Counted from the stretch's first letter, positions 44,801-53,971 are shown. The stretch is 64,000 nucleotides of DNA from Furfurilactobacillus rossiae DSM 15814 (GCF_000428925.1 NZ_AUAW01000012.1:26089-90088); one strand, 5' to 3'. Notes: a model not told the origin generated them from the sequence alone. Translations and numbers: made by a program.

Positions 44801-45421
44801 ATGAAATTACAGGTCGCAATTGATCGTAAGTCGTTAACCGAAACCGAGCAGCTAGTCCGAAGCTTGAATGGTGTCGCCGATATCATTGAGTTTGGTACAT
44901 CGCTGATTAAAGATTTTGGTTTTAATGATGTCAGTAAACTTGCACAGTTGGCTCGTCACAGTCGTGTATTGTATGACATTAAGACTGTTGATGAAGGCGC
45001 CTATGAATTTCATTCCGGCTTTTATTATGGCGCCGATTATCTAACAGTCATGGGCTCAGCGTCTCCGTCGACAATTGCTTTATGTTATAAGGAAACTAAT
45101 GCGATTCAGCACATGATGATTGACTTGACTGATGTGCCTTAGAATCAAGTCGCAAAAATTGATACTTTCGATAATGCCGTTTATTTGGTTCATCACAATA
45201 ATGATCTTGGTACCAAAATTGACGCACCCGAAATGGTCGCTAATTTTCATCAATTACATCCTAAAGTGAAGCATATCGCTGTAGCTGGCGGAATTGATTT
45301 AGACAATGCTCAGAGACTTAGGAAACAAGGTATCGCAGAGATAGTTATTGTTGGTGGGAAAATAAGCAGCGCAATGTTTGCTGAGGGAGCCGCTAGATCC
45401 TTTCGAGAAATCCTAAAGTGA
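44801..45421 (+). pseudogene. ulaD: 3-Keto-L-gulonate-6-phosphate decarboxylase with in-frame amber stop
   Basis: A 206-codon frame of the orotidine-phosphate-decarboxylase/KGPDC/HPS group, interrupted only by TAG at 45140-45142. Before the stop are MKLQVAIDRKSL, EFGTSLIKDFG and the DxKxxD-type catalytic motif YDIKTVDEG (residues 67-75). After it, in the same frame, come NQVAKIDTFDNAVYLVHH and the phosphate-binding VAGGIDLDNA and IVIVGGKIS. Without the stop the length is right for UlaD (about 210). It is a recent nonsense mutation, a sequencing error or a readthrough codon; as written, no full enzyme is made. A hexulose-6-phosphate synthase assignment is the alternative. Confidence 0.85.
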
Positions 45422-45452
45422 TAATTTATTGCTGAGGCAATTTGAACTAGAG

Positions 45453-45486
45453 AAGAGATAACCAAAATGGTTGTCTCTTTTATTTT
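45453..45486 (+). terminator. Terminator of the ascorbate operon
   Basis: AGAGATAACC/GGTTGTCTCT with a five-base loop, then TTTATTTT. Confidence 0.8.
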
Positions 45487-45601
45487 GGTTTGAAAATTCA
45501 TGGACTTTAGTAAACGTTTCCAATCCTTAAATAAAGGGATTTACTTAAACAAAAACAATAAAAAACATGGTTATCTCCTTACTTTTTGTTATGATGATAT
45601 G

Positions 45602-45614
45602 GTAAAAGTTTTAC
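45602..45614. promoter_or_regulatory. Palindrome upstream of the LacI-type gene
   Basis: GTAAAAGTTTTAC, a 13-base near-perfect palindrome about 40 bp before the start, overlapping a TATGATAT sequence that may be the -10 region. A possible autoregulatory operator. Confidence 0.35.
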
Positions 45615-45652
45615 TAATAGGCATTTCATGTGATGAAAGTTTGGTGACAACT

Positions 45653-46660
45653 GTGGGTAAACGAGTAACTATCAAAGATGTGGCTGAAGCAGCAGAACTA
45701 TCAATTACGGCTGTTTCTCAAATATTGAATGGTAAAGGAGAACGATTTCCCAAAGCCACCAGAGATCGTGTAATGGCCGTGAGAGATAAACTCGGCTACG
45801 TTCCAAACTTTAATGCAAGAAGTATGATTAATCACTCAATGAAGACTGTTGGTATCATCGTGCCTAATCTTGTTAACCCTTTTTTCAGTACTTTCCTGAG
45901 GGGTATTCAAAGTGCAATGTATGAGAGTGAGTGCGTGCCGATTATTTTGTCGGCAGATCACAACGAGACCCTAGAAAGGTATTATCTAAAAACATTCATT
46001 GAGCGCGGCGTTGATGGTGTCATCATTGCGGGATCGGCGATTGAGAATAAAGGAATTAAGGACTTATTACAACCGATTCACATTTCATATCTGTTATTTG
46101 ACCAAGCCGATCCCATAAGTGGCGGGGATCAAATAATTGTGAACGATGAGCACGGTGGTGAACTGGCCACATCCCATTTGATTCATGCTGGACACAGAAA
46201 AATTGCCGTTGTGATACCAGAGCAGCCATCACAAAATGTGAAATTAAGATTGGCAGGTTATCGGCATACACTTGAGCAAAATCAGATTTCGTTTGATCCT
46301 AAGTTGATTTTTCCGACGGGGCTTTCGAAAATGGGTGGTCGACAAATCGCCGCTGATATTATCAAATCCAAGGCAACGGCCGTCTTTAGTACTAACGATG
46401 AGATGGCCATTGGGCTAATTCGGGGATTGCAGGAAGCAGACGTGCGAGTGCCCGAGGATGTTTCAGTGGTCGGATATGATGACATTGACTTAGACGATTA
46501 TGTAACACCACGATTAACAACAATTCATCAACCGATTTACGACATGGGCGTGTGGGCCTGTCAAATGATTATGAGTCGCTTGAGCACACCGGAATTGAGT
46601 CCACAACTTAAGATGGTTGACGTTAGTTTGAAGGAACGTAACTCGGTTAAAAGATTGTGA
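45653..46660 (+). CDS. rbsR: LacI-family regulator, probable ribose operon repressor
   Basis: Regulator of 335 residues. The LacI headpiece is VTIKDVAEAAELSITAVSQILNGKG (about 4-28), followed by a hinge and a periplasmic-binding-protein-like ligand domain (VGIIVPNLVNPFFSTFLRGI onward, to DYVTPRLTTIHQP). GTG 45653 gives the normal LacI length and start (VGKRVTIKDV); longer in-frame forms begin at 45500. GGTGA at 45643 is the best ribosome site. It immediately precedes the ribose transport genes, where TGTAAACGCTTACA lies in the promoter, so it is probably RbsR. Confidence 0.85.
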   Translation: MGKRVTIKDVAEAAELSITAVSQILNGKGERFPKATRDRVMAVRDKLGYVPNFNARSMINHSMKTVGIIVPNLVNPFFSTFLRGIQSAMYESECVPIILSADHNETLERYYLKTFIERGVDGVIIAGSAIENKGIKDLLQPIHISYLLFDQADPISGGDQIIVNDEHGGELATSHLIHAGHRKIAVVIPEQPSQNVKLRLAGYRHTLEQNQISFDPKLIFPTGLSKMGGRQIAADIIKSKATAVFSTNDEMAIGLIRGLQEADVRVPEDVSVVGYDDIDLDDYVTPRLTTIHQPIYDMGVWACQMIMSRLSTPELSPQLKMVDVSLKERNSVKRL

Positions 46661-46807
46661 ATTACCAAAATATGACATCTCGATATTAGGCTTGGTTAAC
46701 TATTTCTTTCCAAATGTATAGGTCACTTGTGTCCTATCATTTAGGAAGATTTTTTTGTCTAGATTGCTGGTGTATAAACAAAATTTCTAAATTTGAGTAC
46801 GAAGTGT

Positions 46808-46821
46808 TGTAAACGCTTACA
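46808..46821. promoter_or_regulatory. RbsR/CcpA-type operator before rbsD
   Basis: TGTAAACGCTTACA is a near-perfect palindrome of the LacI/CcpA type. It overlaps TTGTAA (46807-46812), which with a 17-bp spacer and TATCCT (46830-46835) makes a weak promoter for the ribose operon. Confidence 0.65.
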
Positions 46822-46910
46822 TAAATTGGTATCCTATACGAGTGAAGCACGTAAATCGTTTTACTGGATTTTTTCACAAACATTAATCGAAGGGTGGTTC
46901 AACGTTTCAA

Positions 46911-47306
46911 ATGAAGAAAACAACAGTTATCAATTCAGATTTATCGCGTGTTATTGCACAAATGGGGCATTTTGATACGCTGGCAGTTGGCGATGCAGGA
47001 ATGCCAGTGCCTGCTGGGACAGAGAAGATTGATTTGGCGGTTACTAAGAACCTGCCAAGTTTTATCGATGTGCTGAAAAACATCTTAAGTGAACTTCAAG
47101 TACAACGGATTTTTCTGGCAGAAGAAATGAAGACTCAAAATCCGAAACAACTAACGGCGGTTAAAGAATTATTACCAAACGTTGAGATTCAATTCATTCC
47201 GCACGATCAGATGAAGGCAGATCTTAGCAAGGCGCATGCATTTGTACGGACAGGGGAAATGACGCCGTATTCAAATATTATTCTTGAGAGTGGCGTAACC
47301 TTTTAG
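46911..47306 (+). CDS. rbsD: D-Ribose pyranase
   Basis: Enzyme of 131 residues that interconverts pyranose and furanose forms of ribose so ribokinase can act. Family wording is clear: [26 protein letters not shown] at the start (His near 20), [10 protein letters not shown], and the C-terminal [20 protein letters not shown] with the substrate-binding Tyr. First gene of rbsDACB. The ribosome site GAAGGGTGG is rather far from ATG 46911. Confidence 0.95.
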   Translation: MKKTTVINSDLSRVIAQMGHFDTLAVGDAGMPVPAGTEKIDLAVTKNLPSFIDVLKNILSELQVQRIFLAEEMKTQNPKQLTAVKELLPNVEIQFIPHDQMKADLSKAHAFVRTGEMTPYSNIILESGVTF

Positions 47307-47323
47307 GGGAGGCAAAATCACAG

Positions 47324-48808
47324 ATGGAAATTGACATGCAACATATTTCTAAAGCGTTTGGTCCTAACGTCGTTTTAAAAGACGTTAACTTTTCCGTTAA
47401 GGGCGGAGAGGTCCATGCGTTGATGGGAGAAAACGGTGCAGGCAAGTCGACAATGATGAATATCTTGACGGGCTTATTGGAGCCTAACGGTGGTTCAATC
47501 AAAGTTGACGGTAAAGAAACACATTTTGCTAGCGCGTTGGAAGCGGAACAGCATGGCATCAGCTTTATTCATCAAGAAATGAATAATTTTGGTGAAATGC
47601 CGATTCTAGACAACATGTTTTTGAACAAGGAAATTAAGACGCGGTTTGGCTTTATCGACAACGTAAAAATGAAAGCGATTGCACAGAAATCACTAGCCAA
47701 GCTTGATGTGAAACTAGACTTAAATCAGCCAATTGGCAATTTATCTGTTGGACAACAGCAAATGATTGAAATTGCGAAGTCTTTAATGACAGATGCTAAA
47801 ATCATTATCATGGATGAACCTACGGCTGCCCTGACAGAAAATGAAATTGGCAAGTTGTTTGACGTGATTAAGTCACTTAAAGCACAGGGTGTGGGTATTA
47901 TTTATATTTCACACAGAATGGAAGAGCTTTTTGAAATCTCCGACCGTGTGACTGTTATGCGTGACGGACTAACGATTAACACGTACAACACAAAGGAAAC
48001 CAACGTTAAGCAAATCGTTCACGACATGGTTGGTCGAGATATGGGTGACTTTTATCCTGACCGTCATCCCAAGTTTGGCAAAGTCATGTTAGAAACCAAC
48101 AAGTTAACACGTGAAGGTGTCTTTAAAGATATTAGTTTCAGCGTGCGTTCTGGGGAAATCCTCGCCTTTTCTGGATTAATGGGCGCAGGGCGAACGGAAG
48201 TCATGCGTGCCATTTTTGGCATTGACAAACTTGATTCAGGGACAATCACGGTAAATGGAAAGCAAGTCAAGATCTCAAATCCAAGTGATGCTATCAAGGA
48301 TAATATTGGATTTTTAACTGAAGATCGCAAATCTGAAGGGCTTATTCTGGACGACAGTATTGCTGACAACATCGATCTGCCAAGCATTGAGGGATTCGTC
48401 AAGCACGGCATGATTGATCGTAAGGCTGACAGGGATTTTGTTAACTTGCTGATGAAGCGACTGACCGTCAAAGCAAATAGTGCTGAAGATGAAGCAGGCA
48501 GTTTGTCTGGTGGTAACCAACAGAAAGTTGTTTTGGCTAAGTGGGTTGGTTCCGGATCGCAAGTGCTAATTTTGGATGAGCCAACTCGTGGGGTCGATGT
48601 TGGTGCTAAACGTGAAATCTATGATTTGATGAACGAACTAACAGATCGTGGAACTGCCATTATCATGGTTTCTAGTGATCTTGATGAAGTACTCGGTTTT
48701 TCAGATAACATTGCCGTACTGTATGAAGGAAAGCTAATGGGGGTTGTGCCAACTGCTACCGCGACCCAAGAGAGTGTTATGACATTAGCAACGGGAGGAG
48801 AAAACTAA
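47324..48808 (+). CDS. rbsA: Ribose ABC transporter ATP-binding protein
   Basis: Fused double ATPase of 494 residues. Domain 1: Walker A GENGAGKST (36-44), signature LSVGQQQM, Walker B IIIMDEPTAAL. Domain 2 (from about 250): degenerate Walker A GLMGAGRTEV, signature LSGGNQQK, Walker B VLILDEPTRGVDVGAK. This asymmetry is normal for RbsA/MglA-type proteins. AGGGGAGG precedes ATG 47324, and the stop overlaps the rbsC start (TAATG). Confidence 0.95.
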   Translation: MEIDMQHISKAFGPNVVLKDVNFSVKGGEVHALMGENGAGKSTMMNILTGLLEPNGGSIKVDGKETHFASALEAEQHGISFIHQEMNNFGEMPILDNMFLNKEIKTRFGFIDNVKMKAIAQKSLAKLDVKLDLNQPIGNLSVGQQQMIEIAKSLMTDAKIIIMDEPTAALTENEIGKLFDVIKSLKAQGVGIIYISHRMEELFEISDRVTVMRDGLTINTYNTKETNVKQIVHDMVGRDMGDFYPDRHPKFGKVMLETNKLTREGVFKDISFSVRSGEILAFSGLMGAGRTEVMRAIFGIDKLDSGTITVNGKQVKISNPSDAIKDNIGFLTEDRKSEGLILDDSIADNIDLPSIEGFVKHGMIDRKADRDFVNLLMKRLTVKANSAEDEAGSLSGGNQQKVVLAKWVGSGSQVLILDEPTRGVDVGAKREIYDLMNELTDRGTAIIMVSSDLDEVLGFSDNIAVLYEGKLMGVVPTATATQESVMTLATGGEN

Positions 48809-49779
48809 TGGATAACCAAACAGAAACAAAGCGTCACTTTAGCTTTGGCGACTTTTATTCGAAACTTGGTCCGCTGGTCGCCCTGATCGTTCTAATTGTG
48901 CTTGTATCAATTTTGAATTTTTCGTTTCTTGATCCACTGAACTTATTGAATTTACTTCGCCAAGTCTCCATTAACGCGTTAATTGCCTTTGGGATGGAAT
49001 TTGTTATCCTGACTGGTGGAATTGACCTATCTGTTGGATCGATTCTAGCGTTAAGTGGTGCGTTTACCGCACAGTTAGTATTGATGGGTGTACCGTCGTT
49101 TATCGCCTTCCTGATTGGGATGGTTACCGGTGGTATCTTTGGTGCATTGAACGGTGTCTTAATTGCTTATGGTAAAGCAGCACCGTTTATCGCAACGTTG
49201 GCGACACAAACAATTTTCCGTGGTGCAACGTATGTGTTTACTAAAGGTAACCCAATTACAGGTGCCAAGATGAGCAATAACTTTGGCTTCCAATTTTTTG
49301 GTCAAGGTTACTTATTCGGTATTCCATTCCCTGTCTACATTATGGTATTGTTCTACATCCTTGCGTTTATTCTGTTACACCGGACAACGTTTGGTCGTAA
49401 GACTTACGCCTTGGGTGGTAACCCTCGTGCTGCTTTTGTTGCTGGTGTTAAGAACAATAAAATGATCATTTGGATCTACACTCTGGCAGGTTTTCTTTCT
49501 GCGGTTGCTGGGATGATCTTAACGTCACGTCTGGCATCTGCTCAGCCTGATGCAGGGGTGGCCTACGAAATGGATGCCATTGCCGCCGTTGTGTTAGGTG
49601 GAACGAGTCTAGCAGGTGGTAAAGGTAAGATGTTCGGAACGTTGATTGGTGCCTTAATTATCGGGGTCCTAAACAACGGTATGAATTTACTTGGAATTTC
49701 GAGTTTCTATCAACAGATCGTTAAAGGGATCGTGATCCTGGTCGCTGTCCTGCTCGATCGTAAGCAGGCCAAAGCCTAG
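48808..49779 (+). CDS. rbsC: Ribose ABC transporter permease
   Basis: Membrane permease of 323 residues with eight to ten hydrophobic segments. The family segment LTGGIDLSVGSILALSGAF (about 70-88) and the ALGGNPRAAFVAGV / AAVVLGGTSLAGGKG loops identify the BPD_transp_2 family. It begins one base within rbsA and ends 12 bases before rbsB. Confidence 0.95.
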   Translation: MDNQTETKRHFSFGDFYSKLGPLVALIVLIVLVSILNFSFLDPLNLLNLLRQVSINALIAFGMEFVILTGGIDLSVGSILALSGAFTAQLVLMGVPSFIAFLIGMVTGGIFGALNGVLIAYGKAAPFIATLATQTIFRGATYVFTKGNPITGAKMSNNFGFQFFGQGYLFGIPFPVYIMVLFYILAFILLHRTTFGRKTYALGGNPRAAFVAGVKNNKMIIWIYTLAGFLSAVAGMILTSRLASAQPDAGVAYEMDAIAAVVLGGTSLAGGKGKMFGTLIGALIIGVLNNGMNLLGISSFYQQIVKGIVILVAVLLDRKQAKA

Positions 49780-49791
49780 GGAGGGGTACTC

Positions 49792-50751
49792 ATGAAAAAG
49801 GGTAAACGATATGTACTTGTTCTAGTTGCATTGTTTGCATTGAGTTCAATTATTTTAACCGGGTGTAAAGCAGTCTCATTAACACCGCCAACATTCGGTG
49901 GCACGCACACTACCAAGAAATCAAAGGACAAGCTGAAGGTTGGGGTATCACTCTCAACATTGAGCAACCCGTTCTTCATTTCTGTTCGTAACGGGATTAA
50001 TGACGTTGCCAAACAAAATGGCACTAAAACTGAAGTGTTTGATGCACAAAATGATAGTTCCAAACAATCCAGCGACATTGAAGATCTGATTCAGAAGAAG
50101 GTTGATGTTATCATCATTAACCCTGTTGACTCAGATGCCATTGTTCCTGCTGTTAAGGATGCAAACAACGCTGGTATTCCAGTTATCGCCTGTGATCGTG
50201 GGTCTAACGGTGGGAAACTACTGACGACGGTTGCTTCTGATAACGTTAAAGCCGGTAAGATGGCTGCTCAATACATGATGAGTAAAGTGCCAAAGGGCGG
50301 TCAGGTTGCTGAACTTGAAGGGACGCCTGGTGCGGATGCTGCTATTCAACGTGGTAAAGGATTCAATACCGCTGCCAAGAACAATCTGAAGATTGTGACG
50401 AAGCAAAGTGCAGATTTTGATCGTGCTAAAGGACTTTCCGTTATGGAAAACATTTTGCAGGCTCACTCATCTATCCAAGGTGTGTTTGCCCAAAATGATG
50501 AAATGGCACTCGGGGCCGTTAAAGCCATTAACAATCCTGATCTAGTTGTTGTTTCCATTGATGGTGAACCTCAAGGATTAACTGCTGTTAAGCAGGGTAA
50601 GATTTCTGGTATTATTGCCCAGTCACCAGAAGTTGAAGGACAGTTGGCCATCAAGGCTGCCTATGCACACTATCAAGGCAAGTCAGTACCTAAGCACACA
50701 ACGTCACCAATTCACTTGGTTACGAAAGAAAATGTGTCTAAGTATAAATAG
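49792..50751 (+). CDS. rbsB: Ribose ABC transporter substrate-binding lipoprotein
   Basis: Extracellular solute-binding protein of 319 residues. The lipoprotein signal is KKGKRYVLVLVALFALSSIILTGC with the lipobox LTGC (Cys near 25). The mature part follows the ribose-binding pattern: VGVSLSTLSNPFFISVRNGI, IINPVDSDAIVPAV, IPVIACDRG, ELEGTPGADAA, FAQNDEMALGA. GGAGGGG precedes ATG 49792. No ribokinase gene follows. Confidence 0.95.
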   Translation: MKKGKRYVLVLVALFALSSIILTGCKAVSLTPPTFGGTHTTKKSKDKLKVGVSLSTLSNPFFISVRNGINDVAKQNGTKTEVFDAQNDSSKQSSDIEDLIQKKVDVIIINPVDSDAIVPAVKDANNAGIPVIACDRGSNGGKLLTTVASDNVKAGKMAAQYMMSKVPKGGQVAELEGTPGADAAIQRGKGFNTAAKNNLKIVTKQSADFDRAKGLSVMENILQAHSSIQGVFAQNDEMALGAVKAINNPDLVVVSIDGEPQGLTAVKQGKISGIIAQSPEVEGQLAIKAAYAHYQGKSVPKHTTSPIHLVTKENVSKYK

Positions 50752-50797
50752 TCAGATGAATAACATTAAGGGGTAAATGATGTAATTCATTTCAACG

Positions 50798-50840
50798 GCA
50801 TCGGTGATTTGTTTCTTAAAATCATCGATGCTATTTTTTG
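50798..50840 (+). terminator. Terminator of the ribose operon
   Basis: GCATCGGTGATTT/AAATCATCGATGC with a seven-base loop, then TATTTTTTG. Confidence 0.8.
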
Positions 50841-50901
50841 CGTTAGGTTCATAGCAACTAGTGATGCGGTGATGTGGGATCTGGTGTCAATTTGACAAAC
50901 T

Positions 50902-50934
50902 AAAAAGGCCTTGGCAGAAAGCCCAAGAACCTTT
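50902..50934 (-). terminator. Terminator of the eda operon
   Basis: On the minus strand AAGGTTCTTGG/CCAAGGCCTT, followed by TTTTTAG, 45 bases after the eda stop codon. Confidence 0.7.
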
Positions 50935-50978
50935 GCGAAGAGATAAATCACATAAAACATAACGGAGTATGGCTGGTA

Positions 50979-51641
50979 TTAAACTGTTATAGCGTTTTTA
51001 TCGTTGTTTGTTGCTTCAGTGTAAGCATGCATATAAGCTTCGGCATTTGCAGTAACAGCGTCATAGTCGTCATTTTTTGCTGGGCCAACAAGGCCCCCAC
51101 CCGCCCCAACAACAACAGCCCCCGCTTTAATCCAATCCTTCAAATTATCAGTGTTAACACCTCCAGAAGGCATTACATTAAGATACGGAAACGGTCCTTT
51201 GAATTCGGAAATTGCCATTGGTGTGGCTAATGCACCAGGAAATAGTTTGACAACCTCTGATCCATACTGCAAGGCTGTTTGTGCTTCGGTTGGTGTGAAT
51301 ATACCTGGCACGTACGGAATTTGATATAGGTTGCACATTTTTGCTACGTCAGTATCAAATGTTGGACTGACTATAAACTGAGCTCCTGCTATAATAGCGA
51401 GCCGAGCCGAGGTTGCATCAAGCACTGTTCCAGCACCAATAAGAGCATCGACACCATGCTTTTCAACTAGTTTACCGATTACTGTATCTGCATGAGGGAC
51501 AGTGTAAGTTAGTTCTATTCCTCGAACACCACCGGCAATGACTGCGTCTGCAATTTTAACTGCTTTTTCTGCAGTTTCAGCGCGAACGACCGAAACAACA
51601 CCTACCTCTGTCAGTTTCTTTAGTAGTTTTTCACGCTTCAT
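50979..51641 (-). CDS. eda: 2-Dehydro-3-deoxy-phosphogluconate (KDPG/KHG) aldolase
   Basis: Class I aldolase of 220 residues splitting KDPG into pyruvate and glyceraldehyde-3-phosphate. Motifs: VVSVVRAE at the start, the active-site GGVRGIELTYTVP with Glu (about 43), ALIGAGTVLD, QFIVSPTFD, the Schiff-base lysine in VVKLFPGAL (about 132) and MPSGGVNTDN. ATG 51641 overlaps the kdgK stop by four bases (ATGA), so translation is coupled. Last gene of a kduD-kdgK-eda operon. Confidence 0.93.
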   Translation of the reverse strand: MKREKLLKKLTEVGVVSVVRAETAEKAVKIADAVIAGGVRGIELTYTVPHADTVIGKLVEKHGVDALIGAGTVLDATSARLAIIAGAQFIVSPTFDTDVAKMCNLYQIPYVPGIFTPTEAQTALQYGSEVVKLFPGALATPMAISEFKGPFPYLNVMPSGGVNTDNLKDWIKAGAVVVGAGGGLVGPAKNDDYDAVTANAEAYMHAYTEATNNDKNAITV

Positions 51642-52612
51642 ATTTTTTCTCCCACTTGTCTATTATTCTTTTCATAGAATCTCTTTAATTCTTTTCTCGT
51701 CGGATACCCATCGTTATCTCCACGCGATTCCACTGCTAATGCACCTATTGCACATGCTCGTTTCACAGCCTCTTTAATTTCTTTGCCCTCTAATAGCGCT
51801 GAAATGATGCCCACTGCAAAGCCATCACCTGCACCGACTGTATCAATAACACTGTTTACGTGAAATCCGGCAACGGTGTATGCAGGTCTGTTTCTTTCTT
51901 TGACGAATGCTCCATCAGGACCAAGTTTAACAACGACCGTTTGCGTAATTGAACTCTGATTTAGGTAAAAATTAGCGATGTCCACTGGGTCGTCTGATCC
52001 CATTAGCATTTGTCCTTCATGGATGCCTGGCATAACAACTGTTCCATGTTTTGCTAATTCATTAGTCGTAGCTATCATAGTGTTCTCTGATTGCCACAGG
52101 GAAGGGCGAAGATTGGGATCGAACGTTATGACACAGTTCTCATTTTCGACTTTAGCGATTAATTCCTTAGTTGCGGCTAATGATTGCGGTGATAGAGCAG
52201 CAAATATGCCACTGATATGTGTGATTCTGGTATCAGTTAAATCAACATGTGCTAAGTTCTCTTTGTCATAGTTGGCGGCGGCTGAATTTTTTCTGAAATA
52301 GTACGTTTGTGGGTCGCCATGGCTAACGCGCTGTTTTAAGTAGAATCCAGTCCATAGTTTAGAATTTATTTTAATGTGTGTTGTGTCAATTCCTGATAAA
52401 CGAATGGAATCAAGGATGTATTGACCAAAAGGGTCATTGCCAATTGCCGAAACAAAACTGGTGGAGTGTCCTAAACGTCGAACACCGGTGGCAACATTTA
52501 ATTCGGCTCCGGCCAAAAAGCGATTGAAATGACTAACGTCCGCTAGCTCTTGATTGATATCCTGGGAGGCTAAAACGACCATTGGTTCTCCAATTGTAAG
52601 AAATTCACTCAT
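51638..52612 (-). CDS. kdgK: 2-Dehydro-3-deoxygluconate kinase (PfkB family)
   Basis: Sugar kinase of 324 residues phosphorylating 2-keto-3-deoxygluconate to KDPG. The PfkB signatures are GGxxNVAxxxxRLG-like AGAELNVATGVRRLG (about 34-48) and the C-terminal DTVGAGDGFAVGIISALL (catalytic Asp near 262). The start is ATG 52612 with GGAGTG 8 bases before; the in-frame TTG 52618 is less likely. Middle gene of the operon, 38 bases after kduD. Confidence 0.92.
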   Translation of the reverse strand: MSEFLTIGEPMVVLASQDINQELADVSHFNRFLAGAELNVATGVRRLGHSTSFVSAIGNDPFGQYILDSIRLSGIDTTHIKINSKLWTGFYLKQRVSHGDPQTYYFRKNSAAANYDKENLAHVDLTDTRITHISGIFAALSPQSLAATKELIAKVENENCVITFDPNLRPSLWQSENTMIATTNELAKHGTVVMPGIHEGQMLMGSDDPVDIANFYLNQSSITQTVVVKLGPDGAFVKERNRPAYTVAGFHVNSVIDTVGAGDGFAVGIISALLEGKEIKEAVKRACAIGALAVESRGDNDGYPTRKELKRFYEKNNRQVGEKI

Positions 52613-52650
52613 TATCAAATCACTCCAGCAAAAGATTGAAATATTTATTT

Positions 52651-53466
52651 CTAACGAACTAAGTAACCACCATCTACTGGAATTACTGCACCATTGATGT
52701 AATTTGCGGCGTCACTGGAAAGATAAACGGCAATCCCCATTAATTCGAAAGGTTCGCCCCAATGACCAGCGGCAATACGACCAAGAATCTCTGCGTTACG
52801 TTTTTCATCGGCACGAATGGGTGCAGTGTTTGCAGTCTTAATATACCCAGGGGCAATTGCATTAACTTGAACATTATAAGCGGCCATTTCGCTGGCAAAA
52901 GCCTTAGTTAGTCCGGCAACACCATGTTTAGCTGCAGTGTACGAAGGAATAAACTTTCCTCCTTGGAAGGATAGCATGGAGCCAATGTTAATAATTTTTC
53001 CTGATTTCTGTTTAGCAAAAACCTTCGAAGCGGCTAAAGATAAGTGGTAAACGGCAGAAAGGTTGATTGAAATGACCTTGTCCCAGTCCTTGTCCTTGGA
53101 TTCTAAAATAGGATTTCGCTTAATCATGCCAGCGTTATTGATTAAGATATCTAAATGGCCAAATGTGTTGATGACTTTTTCAACAACTTTGTCGGCAATG
53201 CCAGGCTGTGTAAGATCTATATCTAAAAATTCAACCTTATGACCGCGTTTTTCAATAAGGTCACGAGTTGCATCCCATCCATCTGTGCCGTGGGTGGCAA
53301 TAAAAATGTCTGCTCCAGCCTCTGCCAATGCAACTGCGTAACCCTGTCCCAAGCCGGTATTTCCGCCTGTGATGAGTGCTACTTTTCCGCTTAAGCTAAA
53401 CCAATCCATTTTAAATTTATTGAGTGCTGCCGTGATCTCGTCAATTTCATTTTGTGATTGTGTCAT
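52651..53466 (-). CDS. kduD: SDR oxidoreductase, 2-deoxy-D-gluconate 3-/5-dehydrogenase type
   Basis: Short-chain dehydrogenase of 271 residues. GGNTGLGQG (about 33-41) is the cofactor loop, NNAGMIKRNP the second motif, SMLSFQGG and SYTAAKHG hold Ser, Tyr and Lys, and the C-terminal GAVIPVDGGYLVR is typical of KduD and gluconate 5-dehydrogenases. The N-terminus is about 18 residues longer than usual KduD. Its position with kdgK and eda argues for oxidation or reduction in the hexuronate/ketodeoxygluconate route. GGAGG precedes ATG 53466. KduI is absent here. Confidence 0.87.
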   Translation of the reverse strand: MTQSQNEIDEITAALNKFKMDWFSLSGKVALITGGNTGLGQGYAVALAEAGADIFIATHGTDGWDATRDLIEKRGHKVEFLDIDLTQPGIADKVVEKVINTFGHLDILINNAGMIKRNPILESKDKDWDKVISINLSAVYHLSLAASKVFAKQKSGKIINIGSMLSFQGGKFIPSYTAAKHGVAGLTKAFASEMAAYNVQVNAIAPGYIKTANTAPIRADEKRNAEILGRIAAGHWGEPFELMGIAVYLSSDAANYINGAVIPVDGGYLVR

Positions 53467-53488
53467 GTTTAGAATCCTCCATTTTAAT

Positions 53489-53525
53489 ATTTCCTTATAA
53501 GAAATAGTGTTTTCTATTTAGAAAT
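53489..53525. promoter_or_regulatory. Tandem IclR operators before kduD
   Basis: Two 17-mers: ATTTCCTTATAAGAAAT (53489-53505) and GTTTTCTATTTAGAAAT (53509-53525), 20 bp centre to centre. They match sites before the EIIC gene and before iclR, and lie just upstream of the kduD start. Confidence 0.7.
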
Positions 53526-53742
53526 CCCACGATCACAATAATGCGTTTTTGAAAATATTGCAATAGTTATTTTTAACAAACCGTATTTTTTCACGTTTTA
53601 CAGCATTTTTAAAGTCAGCATAATGTTACAAATATAGTTCGAGCCAAGTGGGAAATCACTGATACCATTGCGTAAATCGCCGTATACTCGCGCTTTTAAG
53701 ATGCATATAAGGTGTGCAAATTAGTCAATTCTCTATTTTAAA

Positions 53743-53795
53743 AGTAGACGGGAAATCTACTATACACTGCTGCGAGGCATAGTAGATTGGCTACT
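53743..53795. repeat. Alternating inverted repeats AGTAG/CTACT
   Basis: AGTAGA (53743), TCTACT (53756), AGTAGA (53781) and CTACT (53791) alternate, and the 10-bp pair AATCTACTAT/ATAGTAGATT (53754-53763/53779-53788) is the strongest stem. Several mutually exclusive hairpins are possible. It lies about 55 bp before the -35 box of the EIIC promoter. Confidence 0.5.
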
Positions 53796-53848
53796 TAGAC
53801 AGCAGGTCAAGTAATCAACGAAATAGTGCTTATAATTTTTGAAAAGGC

Positions 53849-53878
53849 TTGCAAAAGGAACGTGTGACCTTCTATACT
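53849..53878 (+). promoter_or_regulatory. Promoter of the orphan EIIC gene
   Basis: TTGCAA (53849-53854), 18-bp spacer, TATACT (53873-53878). Transcription would begin near 53885, so the operator at 53908 sits in the transcribed region and may act as a roadblock. Confidence 0.6.
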
Positions 53879-53907
53879 ATGATTGTAATTTCGTTTTAAG
53901 AACTAGC

Positions 53908-53924
53908 ATTTCTTTATAAGAAAT
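53908..53924. promoter_or_regulatory. IclR operator before the EIIC gene
   Basis: ATTTCTTTATAAGAAAT, a perfect match to the palindrome seen at 53489 but for one base. Confidence 0.7.
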
Positions 53925-53971
53925 CCCAAAATTTCGCACTTTTATTAAAGAAACGAAAGGACTTAATTACA

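Larger units (their letters stand above)
53526..53971. other. Intergenic region between kduD and the EIIC gene
   Basis: No gene seen. It holds an alternating inverted-repeat block (53743-53795), a promoter (53849-53878) and an IclR operator (53908-53924), listed or discussed separately. The stretch 53530-53740 is AT-rich with no recognisable element. Confidence 0.6.
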
